Source: Clostridia bacterium
GTDB taxonomy: Bacteria > Bacillota > Clostridia > Oscillospirales > Acutalibacteraceae
NCBI GenBank assembly: GCA_017516965.1
Contig: JAFXAP010000008.1
Location: forward strand, 186,001 to 250,000
Direction of reading: 5' to 3'
Length of the DNA stretch: 64,000 nt
Below are positions 18,597 through 28,194 of this stretch, one piece after another. The notes under the pieces are model-generated. The model did no database searches. It worked only from the letters and a program-made list of their open reading frames with translations, and was not told the DNA's origin. The translations under genes and the position numbers were made by a program. Position 1 is the stretch's first letter; the number at the start of each line of letters is the position of its first letter.

Positions 18597-19469
18597 TTAA
18601 TCTATTATCTGTTCTGGCATACTGCTTGCCGAATCATCACCATACATATCTATCGCAGGGTCATAATCCTTCATTTGTATAAACTCTTCAAGCGTTACAC
18701 CGAGTTCGTTAATTAATTTGGCATTGTTTATACCAACAAATCGCCAATGCCACGATTCATAAATAACGCCTGTTATCTCTTCTTTTTCTTTTGGATAGCG
18801 AAGAATAAACCCGTAGTCCTCGGCATTTTCACGCATCCAAGTGTACATTTCGGTCTGCTCAAATGCGTCGTCCGCCATATTAAAGTCGGCGCACAAGCCT
18901 GTATTGTGTTCACTGGTGCCCGGACGCGCAACAACGGTTGCGGCCTCTTGTTCATCACCGCCGCATCTTTCTACCTGTCTTTGAAAAAGAATATTTTGCG
19001 TAGCATAGTCACGGAAGGGCGACCACACACGCAAATCAACCCCGTCTGCCTGAGCAGCAGCCACCATAGCGGTGATGTATGGGTAAACGTCGCGATGTAT
19101 TTGCGTTACGTTGTTATTGTTACGATATTTCTCATCAATTTCTACTAAATATTCACGAACATTGGTGTCGTAATCATCGGGTAGGGGATTTTTTCCATTT
19201 ATAAGCAACAGTCTGCCAAAGTTTTTGTCAAGCTCTACTCCCGTAGGTGTAACAAACATCTCAGGCTCTTGTGGTGCCTCTACTTTTGAAGAAGATATAT
19301 CTTCACTTGAAACATACCCTGCTTTTACAGATTCGTCCTTTTTGTCAGGTGCGTTTTTAATTGCTATCACCACTACGGCAATCAGCGCCACAACTGCCGC
19401 TAAAAGCGAAGCGATTGTTGCTATAAACACTCTGCGGCGGATTATTGCTTTTCTTCTTTTTTTGGTCAT
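18597..19469 (-). CDS. M15 D-alanyl-D-alanine carboxypeptidase (VanY/DacY-like), membrane anchored
   Basis: The 290-residue protein has a basic N-terminus, one transmembrane helix (about 14-38), a low-complexity linker and an M15B catalytic domain. Zinc ligands H188 and D195 occur in SEHNTGLCAD, and H241 with the catalytic E238 in ESWHW; R153 in SPFRDY is the substrate-binding arginine. It trims the terminal D-Ala of peptidoglycan stems outside the cell. No van regulatory genes adjoin it, so it is a housekeeping homologue rather than evidence of vancomycin resistance. It is 15 bases after lepA and 18 before murD. Confidence 0.92.
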   Translation of the reverse strand: MTKKRRKAIIRRRVFIATIASLLAAVVALIAVVVIAIKNAPDKKDESVKAGYVSSEDISSSKVEAPQEPEMFVTPTGVELDKNFGRLLLINGKNPLPDDYDTNVREYLVEIDEKYRNNNNVTQIHRDVYPYITAMVAAAQADGVDLRVWSPFRDYATQNILFQRQVERCGGDEQEAATVVARPGTSEHNTGLCADFNMADDAFEQTEMYTWMRENAEDYGFILRYPKEKEEITGVIYESWHWRFVGINNAKLINELGVTLEEFIQMKDYDPAIDMYGDDSASSMPEQIID

Positions 19470-19484
19470 ATTTTAACCTCTTTA

Positions 19485-21290
19485 TTATTCGTCTAATTTA
19501 AGCACAGCCATAAACGCATCTTTTGGAACTTCGACTGAACCTAACTTACGCATTTTCTTTTTACCTTCTTTTTGTTTTTCAAGAAGCTTCTTTTTTCGTG
19601 TTATGTCGCCGCCGTAGCACTTTGCAAGAACGTCCTTGCGCATAGCCTTTACGGTTTCACGCGCAATGATTTTTCCGCCTACCGCTACCTGAACGGGAAC
19701 CTCAAAAAGCTGTCTTGGAATATATTCTTTAAGTTTTTCGGCAATACGGCGCGCACGCGCATAAGAGTTTGACGTGTGCACTATAAAGGACAGCGCATCT
19801 ACTGTATCGCCCGCAAGCATAACGTCAAGCTTAACAAGGTCTGATTTTTGGTAACCCGCAGTTTCGTAATCATAGCTTGCGTAACCTTTGGTACGGCTCT
19901 TTAAAGCGTCAAAAAAGTCATAAACAATCTCGCCCATAGGCAGTACATAGTGTATATCTACGCGGTCACCCATATACGTCATACCCTTATAGTCGCCGCG
20001 ACGCTCTTCGCAAAGCTGCATTATTGTGCCAACGTATTCACTGGGTGAATAGATGTGCACGTTTGCCACCGGTTCAAGCGCTTCGCCAATTGTAGCAGGG
20101 TCGGGGTAGTTTGTTGGATTGTCTACAAATATTCTATCCCCGTTTGTCAGCACAAATTCATACTGCACACTGGGGGCTGTCGTAATGATATCAAGGTTAT
20201 ATTCACGCTCAAGTCGCTCTTCTAATATTTCCATATGCAAAAGACCTAAAAATCCGCAACGGAAACCAAAGCCTAACGCCTGAGAGGTTTCAGGCTCAAA
20301 GAGCAGCGACGCGTCATTAAGCTGTAATTTTTCAAGCGCTTCACGAAGGTCGGGGTATTTTGCGCCGTCAGCCGGATAGATACCGCAGAACACAACAGGT
20401 TTTGCCGCGCGATAACCCGGAAGCGCCTCCTCGGCAGGAGTATTTGCCAAAGTGATTGTATCACCAACACGCGCCTCGCTTACCGTCTTAATAGAAGCCG
20501 CAAGGTAACCTACCTCGCCCGCTTGCAGTTCGTCACAGGTTTCGTAATTAGTGGCGCGTTTGCGTCCAAGCTCTACAATGTCAAACTCGGCGCCCGTTGC
20601 CATCATTTTTATGGTATCTCCCGATTTGATTTTGCCCGATACTACCCTAAAATAAACTATAACGCCTTTATATGGGTCGTAGTATGAGTCAAATATCAGC
20701 GCTTTAAGTGGCGCACTACGGTCACCCTTTGGCGCGGGTACACCCTCGACAATTGTTTCTAAAACCTGTTCAACGTTTATACCCGTCTTGGCAGAAATAA
20801 GCGGAGCTTCATCAGCGGGGATGCCGATAATATCTTCTATTTCAGCCTTTATTCTATCGGGTTCGGCTGAAGGCAGGTCAATCTTGTTTATAACAGGCAA
20901 AATCTCAAGCCCGTGGTCAACGGCAAGATAGGTATTTGCCAGGGTTTGCGCTTCGATACCTTGAGACGCGTCAACCACAAGTATTGCGCCCTCGCATGCC
21001 GCGAGCGAACGTGACACTTCGTAGTTAAAGTCAACGTGTCCCGGAGTGTCAATAAGATTAAGTTCGTATTCTTTGCCGTCTTTTGCGGTATAGTAAAGTG
21101 TTACTGCGTGCGCCTTTATGGTAATTCCGCGCTCACGCTCTAGGTCCATACTGTCAAGTATTTGTTCTTCCATATCGCGTTCGGCTACCGACTGGGTAAG
21201 TTCAAGCAAGCGGTCGGCAAGGGTTGACTTGCCGTGGTCGATGTGCGCTACTATGCAAAAATTTCTAATGTTTTCAAGTGGAAATGACAA
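19485..21290 (-). CDS. lepA: Elongation factor 4 (LepA), ribosomal back-translocase
   Basis: The 601-residue GTPase contains AHIDHGKST (G1), RGITI (G2), DTPGH (G3), NKID (G4) and the LepA-specific C-terminal domain with [18 protein letters not shown] and [16 protein letters not shown]. The length equals the family norm. Translation starts at TTG, nine bases after AAGGAG. A sigma-A promoter lies about 45 bases upstream, making lepA the first gene of the long minus-strand run. Confidence 0.97.
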   Translation of the reverse strand: MSFPLENIRNFCIVAHIDHGKSTLADRLLELTQSVAERDMEEQILDSMDLERERGITIKAHAVTLYYTAKDGKEYELNLIDTPGHVDFNYEVSRSLAACEGAILVVDASQGIEAQTLANTYLAVDHGLEILPVINKIDLPSAEPDRIKAEIEDIIGIPADEAPLISAKTGINVEQVLETIVEGVPAPKGDRSAPLKALIFDSYYDPYKGVIVYFRVVSGKIKSGDTIKMMATGAEFDIVELGRKRATNYETCDELQAGEVGYLAASIKTVSEARVGDTITLANTPAEEALPGYRAAKPVVFCGIYPADGAKYPDLREALEKLQLNDASLLFEPETSQALGFGFRCGFLGLLHMEILEERLEREYNLDIITTAPSVQYEFVLTNGDRIFVDNPTNYPDPATIGEALEPVANVHIYSPSEYVGTIMQLCEERRGDYKGMTYMGDRVDIHYVLPMGEIVYDFFDALKSRTKGYASYDYETAGYQKSDLVKLDVMLAGDTVDALSFIVHTSNSYARARRIAEKLKEYIPRQLFEVPVQVAVGGKIIARETVKAMRKDVLAKCYGGDITRKKKLLEKQKEGKKKMRKLGSVEVPKDAFMAVLKLDE

Positions 21291-21332
21291 GGCTTTTTTC
21301 TCCTTAATATTATATATAATTATACATAGTAG

Positions 21333-21361
21333 ATTATATCATAGCCGCATTGGTTTTTCAA
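21333..21361 (-). promoter_or_regulatory. Sigma-A promoter for lepA and the downstream run
   Basis: On the minus strand TTGAAA (21356-21361) and a perfect TATAAT (21333-21338) are separated by 17 bases, ahead of the lepA TTG start. Confidence 0.8.
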
Positions 21362-21404
21362 GGTTGACTATGCAAAAATATTCGCTCTTATTATTAAGAT
21401 TTTG

Positions 21405-21433
21405 TTGAGGAACTGTTTAAAATAGTTTATAAT
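21405..21433 (+). promoter_or_regulatory. Sigma-A promoter for the radical SAM gene
   Basis: TTGAGG (21405-21410) and TATAAT (21428-21433) have a 17-base spacer and lie 33 bases before the TTG start. Confidence 0.75.
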
Positions 21434-21466
21434 AGATATCATAGGTCTTAAAGGTGGTGATTTTGG

Positions 21467-23104
21467 TTGAAAATAACAATAGGATGCCTTAATTCAAAAT
21501 ATATTCACGCATCACTCTCCCCTTGGTGTTTGCTATCCGGCGTAAAAGCATTTTGCAAAAGCGATATAAACGCCTCAGTGGCAGAAAGCACCATAAACGC
21601 AAACCTTGACGAATTTGTAAATCAAATTGAAAAAGCGGATGTTTACGCCTTTTCGTGCTATATCTGGAACATACAAGAGACGCTTTATGTATGCGAAAAA
21701 TTAAATCAGAAATTCGGCTCAAAAATTATTCTTGGCGGACCGGAAGTTGCCTATCGCGCACAAGACGTTTTAACAAAATTTTGCTACATTGATTTTGTGT
21801 TATCGGGCGAGGGGGAATTTAACTTTCCAAAACTAATTGACGCGCTAAACCAAAACCTACCGCTAAACGAAATTGACGGTCTTACATATCGAGAGCACAG
21901 TAGCATTTTATCTATACCCGAAGCCGTTTACCAAGAAACACCACCCAACCCTTACTGCAAGGAATTTTTTCAAAATTTAGGGGGCAGAATTTGTTATATA
22001 GAAACCAGTCGGGGCTGCCCATATCGTTGTGCTTTTTGCCTGTCGGGACGTTGCTCGCCACTTCGTTTTTTTGATATAGATACAGTAAAAGAAAATATCA
22101 TTTTACTCGCTAATTCAGGCACAAAAACCGTTAAATTTGTTGATAGAACATTTAACGCAAACTACCAAAGAGCCAATGAAATTTTACTGTTTTTAAAGGA
22201 AAATTACGGCGCAAAAATCCCCCGCGGCGTTTGTTTTCATTTTGAAATTGCGGGTGATATTTTACACGAGGAAACGCTTAAAATATTGTCAGAAATGCCA
22301 CGCGGCGCTGTCCAACTTGAAATTGGTATGCAGTCTTTTAACGAGAAAACTTTAAAGGCCATCAACCGCAAAACCGACACCAAAAAACTTGTAAAAAACA
22401 TTAAAACACTTTTAAGTTTTGATAATATGCATATTCATATCGACCTTATCGCAGGGCTTACCGGCGAAGATATGAAAAGTTTTAAAAACAGTTTTAACAC
22501 AGGCTTTAATTTGCACGCTCATATGCTTCAAATGGGGTTTTTAAAGATGCTTTTTGGCTCTGATATGCGTGAAAACCAAGATAAATACCCCTGCACTTTT
22601 AGCAAAAATCCGCCTTATGAGGTAACCTCTACCCCTTGGCTTACAAGCAGTGAAATTTTGTCACTTAAGAAATGCGAGGATGCTCTAGAGCGTCTTTATA
22701 ACAGCGGTCGCTTTTTGCTGACACTTGACTACTTAACACACGAAATCGGCATAGAGCCTTTTGATATTTTCTTTGATTTTGGCAATAAAGTCAGCGGCAA
22801 CAAGCTAAGCCTTTCGCTTTATACCGAAAAGTTTTATGAGTTTTATAAAAATAAATGCGACGCGCAAATTTTGCGTGAAAAATTGGTTTGCGATTTGCTT
22901 AAAAGCGGTTGTGAAAAACACATACCCGAAGCCTTAAAAATAAAAGACCCCCTTTACAAAAAGTTAAAGGCGGAGTTAGCAGAAAAACTTGGTAATAATT
23001 TTAGTTTTGCTATACTTTATAGCGAGAATAAAATTTTTGCGGTAACACCGCAAGAGCCTCGCGACTTTTTTGGCAGAAAAAAAGGAATTTATCTCGATAT
23101 GTAA
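21467..23104 (+). CDS. B12-binding radical SAM protein, DUF4080-type
   Basis: The 545-residue protein has an N-terminal cobalamin-binding-like Rossmann domain (ILGGPEVAYRA and the VLSGEGE loop, residues 1-130), a radical SAM TIM barrel with CxxxCxxC cysteines C184, C188 and C191 in SRGCPYRCAFC, and a C-terminal DUF4080-like region (about 390-545). Family members are mostly uncharacterised methylases or related SAM-radical enzymes. TTG is supported by AAGGTGGTG eight bases upstream. It stands alone between a promoter and a convergent terminator. Confidence 0.9.
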   Translation: MKITIGCLNSKYIHASLSPWCLLSGVKAFCKSDINASVAESTINANLDEFVNQIEKADVYAFSCYIWNIQETLYVCEKLNQKFGSKIILGGPEVAYRAQDVLTKFCYIDFVLSGEGEFNFPKLIDALNQNLPLNEIDGLTYREHSSILSIPEAVYQETPPNPYCKEFFQNLGGRICYIETSRGCPYRCAFCLSGRCSPLRFFDIDTVKENIILLANSGTKTVKFVDRTFNANYQRANEILLFLKENYGAKIPRGVCFHFEIAGDILHEETLKILSEMPRGAVQLEIGMQSFNEKTLKAINRKTDTKKLVKNIKTLLSFDNMHIHIDLIAGLTGEDMKSFKNSFNTGFNLHAHMLQMGFLKMLFGSDMRENQDKYPCTFSKNPPYEVTSTPWLTSSEILSLKKCEDALERLYNSGRFLLTLDYLTHEIGIEPFDIFFDFGNKVSGNKLSLSLYTEKFYEFYKNKCDAQILREKLVCDLLKSGCEKHIPEALKIKDPLYKKLKAELAEKLGNNFSFAILYSENKIFAVTPQEPRDFFGRKKGIYLDM

Positions 23105-23140
23105 AAAACAGGAACGAACATATTGTTCGTTCCTGTTTTT
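23104..23140. terminator. Bidirectional intrinsic terminator
   Basis: A perfect 17-bp inverted repeat (23104-23120 with 23124-23140) with a TAT loop, flanked by A and T runs, lies between the convergent radical SAM and TRAP permease genes. Confidence 0.9.
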
Positions 23141-23142
23141 GT

Positions 23143-25095
23143 TTATGCTGTTTGTAATGTATATTTCTTTTTGGTTATCAATTCAATACCGAGTACTATG
23201 CCAACCAAGGCTATGCCGATAAGATCGGTTACCATTCCCGGGTAAATAAGCAGTAATCCGCCTGCCGCGCACAGTATTCGCTCATACCATTTCATATTAT
23301 GTATAAAATACCCTTCGAGCGATGCCGATACCGCAAATATACCAATGCAAGAGGTTATGCAAATCAAAACAACCTCCCAAACTGTTGTGTCAATAAACAA
23401 CATTGCAGGATTTAGCGCAAATACGTATGGCACTATAAACGCGCCGATTGCGAGTTTTGTTGCCGTAAATGCCGTCTTCATTGGGTTTGCCTGCGCAATA
23501 GCTGCGCCTGCATAAGCCGCCAAGGCTACCGGCGGAGTCAGGTCTGCAACAATGCCGAAATAGAACACAAAGAAGTGGGCGGCCAAATCCGGAACACCCA
23601 TTTTTATAAGAATGGGCGCGCAGGTTGCAGCCATAATGCAATAGTTTGCCGTGGTGGGTACACCCATACCCAAAACAATACAGGTAAGCATTGTTAAGAA
23701 AAGCGCGATAATTACCTTATTGCCGGCGAGTGTCAAAATACCGTTAATAAGCATAGTAGCAAGACCTGTCATGGTGATGGTACCTGCAATAATACCTGCT
23801 ACGCCACAAGCAACGGCTACGGTAATCATACCCTGACCGCCTGCGGCCAACGCTTCCCATATGCGCTTTGGTGTAATGCGGTTTTCTTTGTTAAAGAGGC
23901 CTACAACAATAGCGGCAATGATTGCGATTGCGGCGGCATAGGCAATTGAACGTGAGCCCGAACCAACAAGCGCAATAAGCAAAATTAACGGAAGCAACAA
24001 ATAAGATTGTTTAAGCAAAGGTAAAAATCTGGGTAATTCTTCTTTAGAAAGACCTCTTAGCCCTTCTTTTTTCGCTTCAAGGTGAACTGCGATAAATACA
24101 CCCAAAAAGTAAAGACAAGCGGGCAAAATTGCGCGTACAACAATATTGCTATAAGGTACGCCGATATTTTCCGCCATCAAAAAGGCTGCGGCGCCCATAA
24201 TAGGCGGCATTATTTGTCCGCCCGTAGAAGCCGATGCCTCGGCAGCGGCGGCAAATTCGGGTTTGTAACCGGTCTTTTTCATAAGAGGAATAGTAACCGA
24301 GCCCGAACCTACGGTGTTAGCAACAGATGAGCCCGAAACCATACCCTCAAGCGCGCTTGCCACAACGGCAACCTTTGCAGGACCGCCCGAAAATCCACCA
24401 ACGATTGAGTTAGATATTTTTATAAAGAAATCGGCAATGCCCGTTCTTTCGAGAAAGGCGCCAAAAATTATAAATATAGCAATATACTTAGAGCAGGTAT
24501 TAACCGGTGTTGACAAAATACCCGAAGTAGTGGTGTAAAACAGTTTGCCAACAAGGCCCTCTATTCTACGCAACATATCAGGGTTAGTAAGTCCCCAACT
24601 TAAAGCGTAAACAATAAATGCTCCTGCAACAACAATAATCGGAATACCAACACAACGACGGCAAAGCTCTAAAAGGCAGAGTATTCCTATAGCGCCAATA
24701 ATGATTTGGTGCAACTCAAATTTATTGCCCTGCTGAATAATGGTCACAGCATCAAAGGTATGATAAAAGAACGAACCCGAGCCCACAACCATTAAAATTA
24801 TGTCGTACCACGGAATGTAATTTGTTTTTTGCGCACCTTTTTTGATAGGATATATCAAATAACCTATAAACACTATGCAGCCCACAAAGCTTGAAAGTCT
24901 TACAGAGTCAAGCCAGGTTGCAAAAAATGTTACATAAATACAAAACAAAGCGAAGGCCGCCAAAATGCAGTTAACAATTATTTTTGGTTTGCCTTCCCAG
25001 ACACGAGTATTTGATTCTCGGTCAAATTTTTTCATAACGGCTTCTAAATCCATTGGTTCTTCAACTTTAGGAGCCCTGCTTTTTGAGAAAAACAA
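23143..25095 (-). CDS. TRAP transporter fused permease (4TM/12TM, TAXI type)
   Basis: About 650 residues with some 16-18 transmembrane helices form a fused small/large TRAP permease. Typical segments are GSGSVTIPLMKKTGY with a following SASTGGQIMPPIMGAAAF, and LGMGVPTTANY; the N-terminus has the DLEAVMKKFDRESNTR pattern. Together with the solute-binding protein encoded upstream it imports an organic acid using an ion gradient; the substrate is unknown. I chose the TTG at 25093-25095, five bases after GGAGG; a GTG four codons earlier lacks a spaced ribosome binding site. Confidence 0.93.
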   Translation of the reverse strand: MFFSKSRAPKVEEPMDLEAVMKKFDRESNTRVWEGKPKIIVNCILAAFALFCIYVTFFATWLDSVRLSSFVGCIVFIGYLIYPIKKGAQKTNYIPWYDIILMVVGSGSFFYHTFDAVTIIQQGNKFELHQIIIGAIGILCLLELCRRCVGIPIIVVAGAFIVYALSWGLTNPDMLRRIEGLVGKLFYTTTSGILSTPVNTCSKYIAIFIIFGAFLERTGIADFFIKISNSIVGGFSGGPAKVAVVASALEGMVSGSSVANTVGSGSVTIPLMKKTGYKPEFAAAAEASASTGGQIMPPIMGAAAFLMAENIGVPYSNIVVRAILPACLYFLGVFIAVHLEAKKEGLRGLSKEELPRFLPLLKQSYLLLPLILLIALVGSGSRSIAYAAAIAIIAAIVVGLFNKENRITPKRIWEALAAGGQGMITVAVACGVAGIIAGTITMTGLATMLINGILTLAGNKVIIALFLTMLTCIVLGMGVPTTANYCIMAATCAPILIKMGVPDLAAHFFVFYFGIVADLTPPVALAAYAGAAIAQANPMKTAFTATKLAIGAFIVPYVFALNPAMLFIDTTVWEVVLICITSCIGIFAVSASLEGYFIHNMKWYERILCAAGGLLLIYPGMVTDLIGIALVGIVLGIELITKKKYTLQTA

Positions 25096-25126
25096 CAATT
25101 CCTCCACCTTTCGATAAAAATATTAA

Positions 25127-25155
25127 ATAGCTGCGACAGTTAATGCCGCAGCTAT
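25127..25155 (-). promoter_or_regulatory. Hairpin between TAXI binding protein and permease genes
   Basis: A 9-bp inverted repeat (25127-25135 with 25147-25155) lies in the 90-base gap between the two transporter genes. On the minus strand it is followed by a broken T-rich stretch, so it may act as a leaky terminator or 3'-end stabiliser that keeps the binding protein more abundant than the permease. Confidence 0.5.
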
Positions 25156-25185
25156 CAAATTGTTAAGATTTAAAGTTGGTTTAAA

Positions 25186-26139
25186 TTATTTAACCTCAAC
25201 TTCAATTCCTTTTTCTTTGAAATACTTTGCAGCACCTGCGTGGAAGGGAACGGTAAGACCGTCTGTTGCATTCTGAAGGCTGAGTTCTGCGCCTTTTGCG
25301 TGCTCTTTTGTAATTGCTTCTATGTTATCAAAAATAGCAGCTGTTAATTTGTAAACCTCTTCTTCGCCTGCTGATGCGCTTACAATAAGGGTTGCCTTAA
25401 CTGTAACGGTCAAAACCTCTTCGGTCTGATTTTTATATGTATTTGCGGGGATTTTGTAAACAGAATAGAAGGTGTTGTCCTTCATAAGTTTTTCTGCAAT
25501 ATCGCCATCAATAGGAACAATGCGAACGTTGGCATTGGTCATGCTGAGTTCTGTGATAGCAGGGGTAGGAGCGCCTGCAACTATAAATGCAGCGTCAATC
25601 TTACCGTCTTTAAGAGCGTCGGCGCTTTCGTCAAAGTTCTGATACTGTGGTTTGATATCTTTTTCACTAAGACCTGCAGCCGAGAGAACGTCCATAGCAT
25701 TAAAGTAAACACCTGAACCCGGCGCGCCGATAGAAACCTTTTTATCTTTAAGGTCAGCAACCGACTTGATATCAGCATTAGCAGTAACAAGCTGAACAGC
25801 CTCTGCATAAAGACCTGCAACTGTGCGGAAAGACTCAATCTTGCCGTCTTCTTCAAAAGAACGTGTACCATTCCAAGCGTAGTGCATAACGTCTGACTGA
25901 ACAGTACCTAACTGATAGTCACCAACATCAATACCCTGAATGTTGTCCTTAGAGCCACCGGTTGACACAGCGTTAACGGTAACACCTGCATCGTTTGTGA
26001 TGTATTGACCTATAATGCCACCGTATGCATAGTAGGTACCTGTTGGGCTACCTGTGCCCATGGTCATAGTTGTTGCGCCGCATCCTGCAAGGGAGAAAAC
26101 CAACGCAATCACCATTAAAAAAGCGAGTAGTTTTTTCAT
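25186..26139 (-). CDS. TAXI-family TRAP solute-binding lipoprotein
   Basis: The 317-residue protein begins with a lipoprotein signal ending in SLAGC (cysteine at about residue 20). The mature part shows the TAXI hallmark GSPTGTYYAYGG, followed by the two-lobe binding fold with KKVSIGAPGSGVYF. It captures the substrate outside the membrane for the fused permease encoded downstream. AAGGAGG precedes the ATG. A sigma-A promoter lies at 26171-26199. Confidence 0.95.
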   Translation of the reverse strand: MKKLLAFLMVIALVFSLAGCGATTMTMGTGSPTGTYYAYGGIIGQYITNDAGVTVNAVSTGGSKDNIQGIDVGDYQLGTVQSDVMHYAWNGTRSFEEDGKIESFRTVAGLYAEAVQLVTANADIKSVADLKDKKVSIGAPGSGVYFNAMDVLSAAGLSEKDIKPQYQNFDESADALKDGKIDAAFIVAGAPTPAITELSMTNANVRIVPIDGDIAEKLMKDNTFYSVYKIPANTYKNQTEEVLTVTVKATLIVSASAGEEEVYKLTAAIFDNIEAITKEHAKGAELSLQNATDGLTVPFHAGAAKYFKEKGIEVEVK

Positions 26140-26170
26140 TTAAATATCCTCCTTAAAACAAATTACAATT

Positions 26171-26199
26171 ATTATACCTAAATTTTATAATTTTTGCAA
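26171..26199 (-). promoter_or_regulatory. Sigma-A promoter for the TAXI-TRAP operon
   Basis: TTGCAA (26194-26199) and TATAAT (26171-26176) with a 17-base spacer lie about 30 bases before the start codon on the minus strand. Confidence 0.8.
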
Positions 26200-26253
26200 C
26201 AAAAACTTATAAAACGGTGTAAATTTTAAATATTGAACTTGTTCTATATTTTT

Positions 26254-26299
26254 AAAAAAAGCAAAAGACAGCATTACTAAATACCTGCTGTCTTTTTGC
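26254..26299 (-). terminator. Intrinsic terminator of the lipoprotein/paralog cluster
   Basis: On the minus strand a stem built from GCAAAAAGACAGCA and TGCTGTCTTTTGC is followed by a T-run (TTTTTTT). It ends the gene group 26319-29314. Confidence 0.8.
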
Positions 26300-26318
26300 G
26301 AGAATTACAGAAATTAGT

Positions 26319-26948
26319 TTATCTTAAATACTCGTCAACTAACTTATTGATGTAATAATCGTATTGCTCATCTAAAGTCGTACCTTTTGAAGCGTCAAAA
26401 ATCTTTTCGGCAAAATACCTTTTTAAACTAACACTATTATACTTATAATAAGCCTGCTTTTCGCTAATCTTTAAATAATCCTCTTCTGTAACGGAGTTTT
26501 TATCTAACGCCGATATGATTGCATTGTAATACCTTGATTGACCGGGGTCTTGTTTAAGTAAATCATATTCACCCAAAGCCGTTTTTGTTGTGTCTTCGGC
26601 TGTTAAATGAACACCATATTCCTTGCACTTTTGAGCAACCAGCTTACTTTCTAACAAAGAGACTTCTACCTCTGCTTCGTCTTCGGGTAAAACAACGTTT
26701 TCGTACTGCTTTGATAATTCAGGTTCGGCAAAAGCATAGCTTAAATATTCATAATTTATTTGATTGCTGATTTTATTAAATAAAAGCATATCAGATATTT
26801 CGTTTTCAGCAATGTTAATATCCACCGATACTTTATACAGGTTTTCAGCAATGTTAATATCTGTCGATTCTTCATGCGGTTTTTTAGCGCAAGCGCAAAA
26901 AGACACCGCCATTAAACAAACAAGTAAGAATGTAATAAGTTTTTTCAT
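26319..26948 (-). CDS. Hypothetical lipoprotein with a short internal repeat
   Basis: The 209-residue product has a lipoprotein signal (lipobox FCAC near residue 18) and a helical, lysine/glutamate-rich mature part reminiscent of the SurA/PrsA N-terminal chaperone region, without a PpiC domain. DINIAEN occurs twice, 13 residues apart. The ATG at 26946-26948 follows AGGGGGTC; this leader closely matches the one before the paralog at 29314. It adjoins the first of three related membrane-protein genes. Function unknown. Confidence 0.7.
   Translation of the reverse strand: MKKLITFLLVCLMAVSFCACAKKPHEESTDINIAENLYKVSVDINIAENEISDMLLFNKISNQINYEYLSYAFAEPELSKQYENVVLPEDEAEVEVSLLESKLVAQKCKEYGVHLTAEDTTKTALGEYDLLKQDPGQSRYYNAIISALDKNSVTEEDYLKISEKQAYYKYNSVSLKRYFAEKIFDASKGTTLDEQYDYYINKLVDEYLR
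26802..26861 (-). repeat. Tandem duplication, 21-bp identical core, 39-base period
   Basis: The 21-base sequence beginning GTTTTCAGCAATG occurs at 26802-26822 and again at 26841-26861, exactly 39 bases (13 codons) apart, giving the in-frame repeated DINIAEN peptide of the lipoprotein. Confidence 0.85.
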
Positions 26949-26965
26949 AAAGCGACCCCCTAAAT

Positions 26966-27553
26966 TCATTCCATTTCAAAAAGTTTTTTATTATATGCAA
27001 GAACTATTTTGAGTTCTTTTTTTATAACCATTAAATAAAAACTATCACCAAATTCCGAACTGTCATACACCCTAAAATGATTCATAAAATTGTTAGACCA
27101 ACTATAATTCATGCCAAAAGGTATGCAGTAGCTCTGTTTTAAGTTTTTAAAATACAGTCTGTATCTATAACGTGCAAAAAGTCCACTGTCAAAAATCGCA
27201 GATAAATAGTGTGCTCTATCATCATAACCCAATACTAATTCTTTACGCGGCACTTTTTCAACCAATTGGTCCTCTAATATATCAAAGTTATTTTGTTTGA
27301 TTTTTATCAATAACTTTATGCAATGTATCATTTCCCACAAAAGCCATAAAGACCAACCAAAAATTACTATCGCAATTATAACAATTCCTACTTGTGAGGC
27401 ATCTGTTGTTATTATTAGGTACTCTAAATAAAAAAGAGGAATCAAAACTAAATAACTCAACAAATATCTCTTAATGCTGTTGCCGCATATTTTAATACAC
27501 TCATTTTTTATTATTTCTCTTGTCAAAATTTCTTTTCTTTTCTCTTCTTTCAC
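26966..27553 (-). CDS. Uncharacterised membrane protein, paralog family copy A
   Basis: The 195-residue protein has a basic N-terminal helix (MKEEKRKEILT), two transmembrane segments (about 28-52 and 58-82) and a soluble C-terminal part. It shares with the two other copies the pattern IPxGxNYxWS followed by GDxFYLxVIxxK and the ending AYNKKLFEME. Start GTG follows a GGTGG-like site. It overlaps nothing but lies 11 bases from copy B. No known family recognised. Confidence 0.75.
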   Translation of the reverse strand: MKEEKRKEILTREIIKNECIKICGNSIKRYLLSYLVLIPLFYLEYLIITTDASQVGIVIIAIVIFGWSLWLLWEMIHCIKLLIKIKQNNFDILEDQLVEKVPRKELVLGYDDRAHYLSAIFDSGLFARYRYRLYFKNLKQSYCIPFGMNYSWSNNFMNHFRVYDSSEFGDSFYLMVIKKELKIVLAYNKKLFEME

Positions 27554-27564
27554 AAAACCACCAT

Positions 27565-28143
27565 TTAATCCATTAATTCAAAAAGTTTTTTATTGTAGGC
27601 GAATGCTATTTTATTATCAATTACTGCTAAATAAAATTCGTCACCAATTGTAGAATAGTTGTATACACCTTTGTCATCCATACAGTACATATCTGACCAT
27701 CTGTAATTCTTTCCTTTAGGGATAAGATATTTATTATATGAATTAAAGCTCAAACGATATGGTTTGCTTAACGAATAAATTAACCACCAGTTACTAAAAA
27801 TTAAAATATCTGATAAAGTCATCTCGGTGCTATGTGAAAGTTTGTCCGTTGCAATTTGAAATCCCTTTTTATAAAGACCAAAAAGCAACTTAAAAGGTTT
27901 GTACAAGCAACACACCGTTAAAAATACAATTACTATAGAATATATAGTAATCATTGTTGAAATAGCGGTTGGTATATTAAACGGAGTAAAAACCTTATAT
28001 AAAATTATTGGAGGCAGTACTAAAAATAATAATAAAATCAAAGACGTTCTCAAAACCGCTTTAATATCATCAATACATTTATTTTTTATGTCTGTTTTTA
28101 TTCGTTCCTTTGTCAATTTCTCTTTATTGTTTTCTTCTCTCAT
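27565..28143 (-). CDS. Uncharacterised membrane protein, paralog family copy B
   Basis: The 192-residue protein has the same layout as copies A and C: a charged MREENNKEKLT start, two transmembrane helices, then IPKGKNYRWS, IGDEFYLAVI and the end AYNKKLFELMD. AAGAGGTG lies eight bases before the ATG. A frameshifted small gene lies immediately upstream. Function unknown; a sensor or immunity-type membrane protein is possible but not supported. Confidence 0.75.
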   Translation of the reverse strand: MREENNKEKLTKERIKTDIKNKCIDDIKAVLRTSLILLLFLVLPPIILYKVFTPFNIPTAISTMITIYSIVIVFLTVCCLYKPFKLLFGLYKKGFQIATDKLSHSTEMTLSDILIFSNWWLIYSLSKPYRLSFNSYNKYLIPKGKNYRWSDMYCMDDKGVYNYSTIGDEFYLAVIDNKIAFAYNKKLFELMD

Positions 28144-28194
28144 AAAATGGCACCTCTTATTAACGATCTGTTACAATATTAAAATATTTTGTTA

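Noticed and set aside
18597-19469. Vancomycin resistance (vanY) gene
   Set aside because: The M15 enzyme lies in a housekeeping run without vanR/S, vanH/A/X or a D-Ala-D-Lac ligase; it is a general D,D-carboxypeptidase homologue.
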